This document shows, one piece after another, positions 37,901-48,806 of a stretch of DNA of 64,000 nucleotides. The position numbers and the translations under genes are program-made. Every line of letters begins with the position of its first letter. Positions within the stretch are counted from its first letter, which is position 1. The stretch lies in the NCBI GenBank assembly GCA_964036155.1, contig OZ038422.1, positions 56,133,201 through 56,197,200 on the forward strand, given 5' to 3'. This DNA comes from Diploscapter coronatus. Its lineage: Eukaryota > Nematoda > Chromadorea > Rhabditida > Rhabditidae. The notes beneath the pieces are model-generated. The model was given only the letters and a program-made list of their open reading frames with translations, was not told the origin of the DNA and did not search any database.

Positions 37901-38520
37901 AATTAGTGATTTGTTGATAAGAAGTGATAATGTTCGACTCACGGTGGTCCTTGTGGGCATTGAGCGGATTGGGCAGCGCAATTGCACTGAGCTCCTCTCT
38001 TCTCTCTGCGCTGTTCCTTGCTCACTCCGAACAGTGACTTCGCATAGACGTTGTCGTTCTGCATTTCCTTCCAGGCGGCGTTAGCAGTCACCTAAAAATT
38101 ATTATTATTATTTTTTTTTTTGATAATTTTTAGAACGTTTTGTAAATGGAAATATTTATTTGAAAGATACAAATAAATAAATATATGAATGGATTGCATG
38201 GTTTCATCATCTAATTAGCAATACGATATATTTTAGTGTAGTTCGTAAAATTGTATTTATCACGTTATTATGTGTGAAGATCAAGCTTTTCCTGATAGAA
38301 ACTGAAGTCAAATTTACCCGGAATCCATCCATCTCCTCGAGAACATTGGTGTAGAGGTTGTTGATGTCCTGCAGAAGGACTCCACAGGCGATGATGCAGG
38401 CGAGGATGGTCGCTCCTGCAAATTGAACGCATTCATAAAAGTGTCTTATTGCATTGTGCTGAGGATTACTGTACCTGAGAGCACTGAAGCAGAGTAAACA
38501 AGGAGTTTGGTAGCCGACAT
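34950..38520 (-). CDS. Nematode cuticle collagen, second micro-exon paralogue
   Basis: The start at 38520 reads MSATKLLVYSASVLSG, then ATILACIIACGVLLQDINN, the signal anchor and Col_cuticle_N region, then VTANAAWKEMQNDNVYAKS and a furin-like site RREKR. CNCAAQSAQCPQGPPG begins the triple helix. About twenty small exons follow, for example PGPPG (near 37880), APGAPGDAGSPGE (37810-37770), a 79-nt exon with GGTGCIQCPAG (near 37330), and several of 13-30 nt. The C-terminal exon reads AGQPGQSGNPGGDSAYCPCP, then PRGSAVEGAHQSGGYRKRAR, and stops at 34950. Domain order and the YCPCP module match collagen 1, so the two are paralogues, but this one lacks the long basic tail. One intron near 35630-36210 is about 600 nt and another near 36890-37310 is over 400 nt. 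It encodes a cuticle structural protein. Confidence 0.92.
35985..36025. mobile_element. Possible MITE remnant (copy C, one end only)
   Basis: The segment CATGTTCCCTAACCTTTGAT followed by CGCCACTATAA resembles the right end of the MITE family. I could not find the matching left end about 200 bp upstream. It lies in an intron of collagen 2. Confidence 0.35.
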
Positions 38521-38560
38521 TTTGGCTGATGGAGATGGAGATCTGAGTGGGGAGGTAGGT

Positions 38561-38568
38561 CTTAAATA
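38561..38568 (-). promoter_or_regulatory. TATA-like box of collagen 2
   Basis: On the minus strand TATTTAAG lies 41 bp upstream of the collagen 2 ATG, almost the same spacing as in collagen 1. Confidence 0.5.
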
Positions 38569-39730
38569 GGCAGGGTGTAAAAATAAAAATGCAGAAGTAG
38601 TAGCTTTACTGCGTACCGCCTCTGCCTTGCATGTACCTAGGTAATTCCGCCTGTTCTTGCTAACCTGCATAATGTCTAATGTCTCATCTGTCTCTGCTTT
38701 GCTTTGTCTTTCTGCATCTGATTTACTCTTCACTTTGATCATTCTCCCATTCCACTCCCTCTGCCGTCATTTTTCTTTGTCTATTTCAAGTCAGGCCACA
38801 GTTAGACAGTCATCTGTCCCTATGCCCCAGGCCAAATGCATCTCCATATGGCCGAAAAAGGTCATACTTCCGTCGTCTTCTTATCTTTTCCCCTCCTCCT
38901 TTCACCCAGTCATTTATTTATTGGCGCTTTACCTTTTGTTTCACTTTCAGATGTCGAAAAAATCGTGAGGAGACAAAATAAAAATGACCTTTCTTTGCCG
39001 AAACCAAGCCTGATACATGATACACACAACATACCAACATATCGACACAGCAGCTGATCGACTTATAACTTATGAGAATAGAAAAAGTTAGCAACACGAT
39101 TCAGTTAGAGGGCTTTCACTTTTCGCGTCAAAACAATCACCTTTTAATGAAAATTACTCGAAAAAATGAACCTATTGTCAAATAGACAAATTTATGCAAA
39201 TGACTTGGAAACAAAAGATGAAATTAACAATATTCTAATGAAACCGACTTTGAGATCATGGGAAACGATAATGCAAAGACAATTAACTAAGATAATATCG
39301 GCATGTTTAGGAATAGTTCGATTAAAAATGATATTCGTTGAAATTATCATACTTTGAACAATCCGACTCCTCTTGGGTGTGTGCTGGAACTTCGATTTAG
39401 CCTTTGTTCAAGCTTGAAATTTAAAAGAAAACTATTCGAAAATAGGGATGACTACATACATTATTCTTAGGATAAAAATGCTATTTCAAAATTGCCCAGA
39501 TTATTGGAATGATAAGCATATCACTCACTCTTTGTTATTTTGAATTTCTCTGAATAATAACAGATTCGAACTTTCGCAACTTTTCGAAGTGAAAGTTCAT
39601 AAAGCACTGATAAGATTTCGAAGTTAGGAAATAATTTGATGTGATCACACATCAGAAAATCAATACATTTTTGAGTTACTTCTATTGGTAATACACGATT
39701 ATTTTTCCCAATTTATGATTTCTACAAAAT
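38569..39730. other. Intergenic, 1.2 kb
   Basis: Upstream of collagen 2 and downstream of the protease gene. Short open frames (38657-38968, 39166-39357) show no domain and no splice support. Confidence 0.5.
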
Positions 39731-42700
39731 CTATGACTCGATGATGGACTGAATCCAGGAAATGTAGGGAGCAACCATCGTGTAAATTCCCGGTTGATTC
39801 TTCTGCGCACAGCCGTCTCCCCACGAAATCACACCCGCCAACACGTATGCACCTAATGATATTCAATAAGCATTCAAACATAGATTTCATTAATATACCG
39901 TCTTCTCTTTGACAGGCCAATGGCCCCCCACTATCTCCTTGACATGAATCTACACCTCCCTAAATTGTAATTTATTTAAATAAAATGCTACTTTTCAGAA
40001 GATATATTTTTTCTTTGTTCAAGATTAATGAATATTTTTTTTTAAAAATCATCATGATATTTTTCCAAATCATTTTCTTACATGCCATGGTGTTAAATGC
40101 AGAATTTGAATACTTCCAAAAGAAAATATCAGTATTTAACAAATTTTTTAGTCTTTGAAAATAAAAGTTCAAAAATCATTCAAATGAATTCGCTGATAAA
40201 TTCACATATTAGAAAAAAAAATCACTCATAATTGAGTTGCATTCCACTATCGTCATCAATGATAAATAGTTGATTTTCTATTTAGCGTATTTTAAGTTTG
40301 TAAATCACTAAATTTCTTCCACCTTACCTCCAAGTACCCAGCACAGAATGCAGACCTACTCATGGACTGGTATATTCTAGATGCATTAATGCATTGCTGT
40401 CTGTCGATTATGGGAATCAGGGCTGCTTGCAGACGGTGCGGATATTCTAATCAAGTCAATCATTTATCAATCAATCTACCATTAAAGCTTTTTCAACTTA
40501 ATTATTCAGTAACAGTTTTCTCATATAATGATGAGATGAAGAAATCAATGATAAGAGATGAGAAAGAAATCAAGAATAGAGAGAATAATAGAAATATGAA
40601 TTAGTACGATTTTTTAAAAAAATATTTTTCCTAATTTCGCCAAGGTATGTTTGTTAAAGAAAACTTTTGTAGTCATTTCTGATTCTTTTCCTCAAAATTG
40701 AATTTTCGAATGACTCCGATATGAAATAAAAGATTTCGTCATTTCATCATTACGAAAAATGCGCTTTTGCAAAATGAAAAAGAGTAATCTCTAGCAAAAC
40801 TCACTCAATCCCATACTGCCCCATCCAGAAACAACGCACATTCGGCCTGTCTGATAGTTGAACTCTCTGGGTGGCAGGCAGATCGGCTGCACGTAGTCCG
40901 ACCACTCGATACCTGGCCGAGATATCTCCACAATCGCTATGTCGTGGGCAAACAAATCTTAATTTGAATTAAAAAAAAAGCATAGTAGCTTCGGAGAAGG
41001 AAGATTAGGTTTAAAAAAAGAAGTGTATAAAATAAAAGCCAACTTGCGATATACTCGTTGGTCGCAGTTGAATTAGACCACTATTTCGTTTTTTTTTTTT
41101 AAATAAATTTCTCACGAGTTTAAAATAAGTTATTTGCCAAATCAGTATTAAATCGGGGAAATATAGTCGATAAAGATAAAGTTTAAGAATTTTCTCACCT
41201 TCATAAAGAGGATAGAAATGAATTTGCGTTACGTTGAAAACCTGCTCATTGGGATCAGTGACATTATTGTCATATTCGCCCACGATTACGTCATAAGTTA
41301 GAGGTCTTTTGTCATCTCTGAAGTAAAGCAAGTGATCCCAACAAATGCTATATTACATACTCAAAACAATGAGCCGCAGTTATGAGATGTGTCCTGTCGA
41401 GAATGCTCGCACCACAATGATGAGTCTTCGTCTGAATAATAAAATTGTCATTTTCGATAAGAAAACCTACCAATTTGACGCGAATAGCAGCAGTCCAGGG
41501 GAAAGCCCCAGCAGCGGTTTCGAATCCGCCGACAATTCTCGCGACCCTCGTCTTCCACGGATCCCGAGCTGCCACAGGCACTCGACGAATCCCGCATTTG
41601 CTCGACTCGTCTGCAGTTCGTTGATGAAGGATAGAAAATAATTGAATCGATTACCGATGACTTTCCCATTGCATCTGATTCTGGCCTGCTCTGAGCAGGA
41701 ATTGAGTCCAGTCAAATGGCACGCTTCGTTGCAGGTGATCATCCAGCCCGGCTGTGACAAACGACTCGGCTCCAAAATTGTCCCCGGCAGGCTAAACTGA
41801 TTTCTGAATAATTTTCAACTATTTTCTCGCAATTGAGTGGACTTCCGAAAATATGTTATGGCTTAAAACTTATATTAATGAAAGAACATTCAATTTTATG
41901 ATTTTTTACTACTCATGAAAACTATCCATCGTAATTCAGATTTTTTTTTGTAATTTTGAAACGTTGAGCTTCACATGCCCCATTCTCATGCTGCTGCAAA
42001 TTTTGTTGGCATCGAAGTGCTGTTGACAGAGCGGCTGCCACTGGCTGTGGAAAAACACCTCCACGTTGCCTGACATCTCACTGCCATTCACAAGTCGGAA
42101 CGATATGTCTGAAAGTGAATATGATCTTTCTAGAATATTGAATGAGCCAAAGTTTTTTTTCTAAAAATGGAGCTATCAAAGAAAAGCCCAAATTATTACA
42201 TTATAAAATAATCTAAATTCATAAGCTTGGCAACCGTCTTTTCGTAACAGTTATAATCATAGCATATGGCCGAATATTAAAATTCCGAAAGTAAAAAATA
42301 AACAAATTTTTAAAAAATGTTTGTAAGAATTTATCAAAATTATACGACTCAAAAATGAATAGTCTTACTATCACAATCAGCTTCATCATCTCGATCACTG
42401 CAATCCGCCCGACCATCACACATCTGGTGTCTGGCCAGACACAGACCATCTGAACACACTTCTTCTGAGCACGTAGAACATCTGAAGTAGAATAAAGAGA
42501 GTAAATTAGTGAGAAAAGTCCTAACCTCAAAGGACGGCATTCGTGAAGCTGGGTGGAGTTGCAAGCCACATCTCGCAGACAGTTCAATTTCCAGCCTAAG
42601 TTTTGAGTTATTGAATTGAGTAGGAATATAAAGGGAAAAAACATACTAAAATTTGAAAAGTATAATTATTTTCGCTTTTAGATTACGAAATTAGTTCAAT

Positions 42701-45700
42701 TTTGAGTGAAAGTATGAAGTATATATTAGAGTCGTGAGTGTGAATAAGAAGGAACCCCAATATTGGTGTTTTTAAATCGAAGTTTGGAAATTCTCATAAA
42801 ATAATATTGAAAATTTCGACATACGCTATATATTAAAGCAGGAAATGCTAACCTTTTGTATTTGGTATTTCTAGTGATTTCTGGGAATATTTTGGTGATC
42901 GACTAAATTGCCAATTGATGAACGATAATATTCCCTAAAAACCAACCCATATCCAGCGATGTGGCAGATGTCGCTGGCAAAGTCAGTCGAATATCCATCG
43001 TCACAGACCGAGTGCCAAGCCGCGTCCTTCTTTGCCTGCAGAGTCATCGAATTCAGCTTGAATTGAACATCTCCTGAAGATTGAAGAAAGATTATTGAAT
43101 ATGTGAAATGACTGACTCGATGAGAATCGTCTTTTGTAGAACTGGGATGAAATGCGAGGAGCTAGAATCGGGGACATTTCTGTGCTATCGGTCAGCAGAC
43201 AATTCTAAATAAAATAAAATGGACAAAATTCCAAATGAATTCCAGATTTCCTCCTTTTCTAAACTGAGCTCATCATAGTTTCAAATTATTTGGTATTATG
43301 ATTTGATTACGAGTTTCTCCAAATCCTATTATAAATTAGTGCTCGATGATTTTTTGAGATCGAGAATTCTGAAAGTGAAATATTGCCAATTTCAGTCTTC
43401 TAGCTTTACAGGAAAAGTATGACTGGAAATGCTCTAATAAAATTTTCGCAAGTTTCGTTCTAAATTTCTGAACCAAGATAAGTCTAGTCATATCATTCAA
43501 TTTTACCTTAGTTCTCGGCTCGTAGGAGAATGCCTCGCAAACAAGCAGACTTTCTATGCATCGTTTCGCACACTGAAAGAATAAAACGTAATTTTTCAAT
43601 TCAAATAAGCGACTAACAGCCTGGACTTGCGGAATAAATGTCCAAATTTCAGTGATTTTTGCAGCCAATTTGTACGCTCCAATCAACTCAAATGATAGCA
43701 AGTATTCAGCTAAAATTTAACTAATTTGAAAATAAACGTAATAAATTCCCACGGCAATTTTCCTCATCTTTTCCATTTTTGCAGTCGAATTCGTAATCAC
43801 ATCGAAACTCATCCGCCACGCACTGCAGACTATCACCACACTGGAAGAAACCTGGCTCGCAGATAGACGCTGAAAAAAATAAATTACTGGAAAAATAGGA
43901 TCTCTCAGAAAGTTTTTAGAGATAAAAATGGACGAATAAAAACATCATTAATTGAACTAACCTAGATCAGCTTTCTGCTCATGATTGTATGGATCATCAG
44001 GGCAAATTGGCACCGAACATTCCTGTAGTGCATTTGGAGAAATGAAACAGGATGGCTGGCTGAAAAATTATGGTTTTGAAAATGATCATCTATAAAATTG
44101 TAGCGGTAGTTACATTTTGACGATAAACTATTTCATAGTATTACGATGAAAAATGTGTAAAAAAAAACCTCGAAGAACTCTTTGACTGAAAACTCTAAAA
44201 ATAATATTTCTTACTCATATGAAGCGACAACTCTGCAGAAGTTGTGATTCCATTCGGCCTGTTTGCTCGTCACATTTCCATAGAACAGCACTGATGGGTC
44301 GTTCCATTTCATGCAAGGAAGGCCTAAACTCATAGTTCTTGTATTTTTTCAAATAATTTTCTTAAAAAAAGTATCCATCTCGAATTCCAATCGTAGGGAA
44401 TTATAATAGATTAAGAATAAGTGTTTGTGAATAAATTATTGAATCTAAAACTGGTTGGTTCGTTTGAAACACGTTTTGGCATCATATACTCTAAAATGAG
44501 CTACATACTAACACAATTCAAAGTGGTGCGGGAAATTTTCAAAAAAGACAGCTTGTAAAAGGGAAATAAGAAAGTGCAAATTGACGAAACGTTTTCTTTT
44601 CCTACATAATTTATACCAGTTATACTATTGCGCATTATCATTTCATTTTGTAAGGAAGCCTTCAAGAAGCAATTTTCAATAAATCTAAAATTACCCATTT
44701 GTGTGTGATTATGAGATCCCTCATAGCTGCCCCGTGCAATGCACTCCTTGCCCTGCTCACAAATCACCTCTCCAGTCTCGTCGCAGTCAGCTCCAATCCA
44801 AGTGCCATTTCTGATCGCCAGACATCTGCCTGATCCTTCCACTTCGAACTGAAAATATTATCTTTGATTGCAAAAAAACGTTGGAATAATGAAAGCATAT
44901 GATAAATATATAGAAATGTCTAAAAATGATATTGGATATGAAGATCTTTTCTTCCGCCAAATAACACCTGATCGCATGCAGTATAAGGAAAAGCTTGAAA
45001 ACATGATTTCTGCGTCTATAATTTTATTAGATAAATTTCTAAGATATTGCGTTTCCAAACCTTTCCCTACTACTGTATTTTGGCATTCTATGTCGTATTT
45101 TCTCGTAGCTTCAGAACACCTTTTCTGTAGTTTGTTTATAAACTGTTGTACCTCAATTTGTTGTCCACCCTCCCAAGTCCACTGACTGCCTCGACGAAAC
45201 CCCGAAGTGAAGTAGAGCCGAGTCGAGTCTGTAAAGAGCGGAGATTGGGCTGGTCAATTCGAGGGTCTGCTCTCTTCACTCAGACGGCAAACACTCCTTA
45301 CTCAATTCCTGTGCCACGCGGTACTCTTTACCTTTTTCCTTTATCATTTCATAAAACTGCAGATTCGATTCTTTCATTTTAATTCGCTACCCGACTCTTT
45401 GAATGTATATCGAGCAAACAGATCGCTTTCGTTCACGAGCCAAACAATCAATTCGCGACAAAATTTTGATCAGTGGTCATTAAATGGCGATCAAAATTTG
45501 TAATTCTTATGAATAATCTACTTTTTTTTTTTTAATTTTGAAGCTGGATCGAAAAACAATTCAAAATAACTAACTTTTCAAACTACTCCTACTCAGCATA
45601 TTGGGTCATGGGCCCATATGGGCCCATGACCCAATATGCTGAGTATAAAGATTCGTGAACTTCAATTTTAAGAGTGAGCTTCATAATTGCATCGGAAATT

Positions 45701-47210
45701 TAGAACATTTTATGTGATTATCATGAGCATTTTTGAATGATTTTTGTTTTAGATCGAGGATAATTCCTCGTCATATCATCCAAATCTTTAAAAATACAAA
45801 AATAATCGTATTGGATCAACTTTTAAACGTACCAAAGTCCTTGTTGATGAGTTGTATCAATTTGTCCCTGTCATTCTCATGTGGGACAGAAATGACATGT
45901 TGCTGATTTGCGCAGGCTTCCTGAATTATCCCCTCTTCCCTTCGTAAATGCCTCGATTGCAAACCTTAGCTTCACTGTACCCATTGAATTGCTCAGTGGA
46001 AATCGTGATGCACTTGCTGGGCAGCTCGATGAATTCCTTGTTGCAGTCTGGAATGAAGATCAGCTTTGTCGTTGAGAGACAATTAGGTTTTAGAACGTAA
46101 GATAAAATACGTAGCAATTTCTCTAATCCTTAGCAGGAAAATTCACCAGTCTGTCATTTCCTTCAGTTGAACAAGATCGCAGAGAATGCTTTTTTCTCAG
46201 AAATTTTTCGAAGTTGGCGAAATTGAGGGAATTAGTATATCGTTTCCTAATGAAGTAAAAAGTCTGCTCTATATCAAAATCATCGATTTTTCAATGAAGT
46301 GAAGTAAAATTTCGTGAGACATTCGTGTCAGTTTATATGCAGGATCGGCAAAAATTCTGGACCATTTCAATGGTTTTTCAAAAAATCTTTAACAGGAAAA
46401 GCTTTTTCTCGAAAATAGGTGTTTTTACTCCTTATTCAATGGTAACTCATTTGAGATTTTCTACAGCCTTAATTCTAAAATTAAATTCGGCTCATTTTTT
46501 GCGCACCTCATAAAATAGCGCAAAATTTGAATTCGTAAATTGATTTGTATAAAATGTAAGAATATTCCGACTCACATTTGACTTGACAATTGATTCTGAC
46601 TCCATGGTTGCAGTAGGTCGACAGATACGAGAAACAGTGTCTTTCGCCGTTTGGTTTCGACCCGCAAGCAATCGAGTGGCTGGAAGCATTCAGAGGAACG
46701 ACCTGAGATGACTCGAACTTCCTGAAATACGTAAAATCATCAATGTCTCTTGCAAAATGATCACCCGGCCTGATGTCTGCAGACAGATTCAGCATATTCC
46801 TCTTTGAATGAATCTTCACATAGAGAATAGAATTGCCCTGTCCTTGGGTCCTGCACTTCCAATTGCGAATCTTGCAGTCTGCAAATAAAAAGGAAAATAG
46901 TTGGAAATTTTCAATGACAAAGCTCGAAGAAATAACTTTCAACACTTCTACGGTGTTTTGAGCATTTCGGTCAACGGAAAAAGGCACGAAACTTGTCCAC
47001 CGGACTCTTTTATTCTATCCCAAAGCAGTGTTCTACTATAACGAGGAATTACTTTGAGTTTGTCGCAAATTTATTCATAATTTTATTGAAAAATCCGAAG
47101 AAATCATCTTTTTCCTGTAATAGAAAGTAGTAAAATGATTACCGAAATTCGAGAGTCGAAGATGTGTGAATAACTTGCGATGCGATAAAGATTCGCAGAA
47201 GTGCGTGCAT
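39731..47210 (-). CDS. Secreted mosaic serine protease (SRCR/lectin/kringle/LDLa/PAN/trypsin)
   Basis: ATG at 47210 gives a probable signal sequence ([18 protein letters not shown]). Domains in order: SRCR 1 ([20 protein letters not shown], then ...[10 protein letters not shown]); C-type lectin ([58 protein letters not shown]); kringle ([43 protein letters not shown]); LDLa 1 ([20 protein letters not shown]); PAN/apple ([20 protein letters not shown]); SRCR 2 ([20 protein letters not shown]); LDLa 2 ([19 protein letters not shown]); SRCR 3 ([20 protein letters not shown]). The trypsin domain starts at [15 protein letters not shown] and keeps the triad: His in LITAAHC, Asp in HDIAIVE, Ser in [13 protein letters not shown]. 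It ends [14 protein letters not shown] implies activation by cleavage. The mix recalls neurotrypsin and plasminogen/HGF-type proteases. It is likely extracellular; substrate unknown. Confidence 0.88.
45590..45645. repeat. Perfect 56-bp palindrome without spacer
   Basis: Starts TACTCAGCATATTGGGTCAT and has the centre GGGCCCATATGGGCCC. Both 28-bp arms match fully and no bases separate them. It lies in an intron of the protease gene, between exons of the C-type lectin domain. It could extrude as a cruciform or fold as a 28-bp hairpin in the pre-mRNA. Confidence 0.97.
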
Positions 47211-48806
47211 CGGCCACAAGCGGTTCAGGAGATCATCTCAACTGGCACTACTGGAAAGGAATCTGCAATGAAAGGGAACACCTGCAAGCAAAGTGGAGAG
47301 TAATCGACAGTTCAAGAGATAATCACGCAGGGCGAAATGGAGGAATGAAACAGAGTGGATCGAGATTCCCTGTTTTTGTATCTTCTTTCCTCATTTCTCA
47401 CTTTCCCTTCTCTCCGCTTTTCCCTTTCCTCTTCCCTACTCTCAAATCTCCCCAACCAGTTCAGAGACTAACTTTCGCAGTGAAAAGCCCGAGGACATGC
47501 CTCGTTCTACCTTGATCTGAGTGATGCAGCGAGGCAGGGCTGCAAGTTACGCAATCTAATCTGATCGACACTTTCACTCACAAAACACTTCTTCTCGAAG
47601 TACAGAAGGTACAAATACAAACTAAATACGATAATTGAGACTATTCACGGTAAATCCTCAATTGTTTTGAGGGAAAACCAGTTTCCTGCAGAGAACAAAG
47701 GTGTAGAGGGTGATAAAGTAGTGAGTGAGGCTGACCTGAAATGACGTTATCTGGAAAGATCAGCGATATGTTGGAGCAAGAGAAAGACAGAACAAGGAGT
47801 GTCGATTCGGTTCAAAAGCCCCGTATTTCCCCTCTTCCCGATTCCTTTTCAGTTCATTTTTCATTGGTTGCTCTTAGTCACCCCTAGTGAGAGTCAATCT
47901 CTCTCGATTTCTTCATTCTCTTTCACCTTTCTGTTGTTTGCTTTTGTTGGACAAGATTACGTGCATAGCACACAATTTGCACAATGCATTTACATCCTTT
48001 ATCCGTTATTCAACTTTCAGATATGTTTCATCAATTATTTGAGTTAGGTAGTAAGAGATTAATGAGAAAAGCAAGGTTTTAAAGGAATCGTGAAATAATC
48101 GGTATCAGCAAAGTATGAAAATAATTCAGCAATCTATCAAAATTCTCATATTTTGCTGGTGTATATGATGCTTCGAGTTTTTTTTTTTTTTCAAAACTGA
48201 AAAGTGAATACATATCAGGAGCGCCAGTAATTCAAAACTGAAATTAATTCACAATATTTTTGTTTCGGCTCTAACTAATTTTTAAGCTAGGAATAATAAG
48301 TCTAATGGTTTTTGTAGTTCATCAAAGATTGCATCGATATAAACTCTGGTCTAGAGTCTAGGTTAGAATTGAATAGAATAAACTTGATTTCAAAAAATCA
48401 GCTTATTATGTGAATAATGTTTTGTTGAACATCTTTTACTCAACTTTAATCCCTAGCCTTATAAAATCACATCTGTAAGATACACAGATGATAATAAATA
48501 ATGTAGATGATAACGAAGAGCTTTATATATCGATGAATGATGAACTTAATAAAAAATAAATCGGAGGACTAAAAATCTCAGTATTTCAAATTTTTAAATT
48601 TGGAATTTGTGACGCTCCTAATGATTAGATTATTCAGCCACACTACTTTCTAACTTCATGCCTATAAACTAAATTCTTGGTTCTTGAATAAATACTAGGT
48701 TTATTTTCAAATTTTTAACAGAAACAATTATAACAATCTGCCTATGTGAAATTGAAATAGTCTAACTACAAAAATGACTAAACGTCTTCCTTTTGCTTCT
48801 TGTGCA
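47211..48806. other. Intergenic, 1.6 kb
   Basis: Promoter side of the protease gene and 3' flank of the insertase gene. The open frames at 47201-47515 and 47799-48047 lie in pyrimidine-rich sequence and have no domain. Confidence 0.5.

Noticed and set aside
45146..45382. Plus-strand 78-codon frame
   Set aside because: It is the antisense of the C-type lectin exon ([14 protein letters not shown]) of the protease gene.
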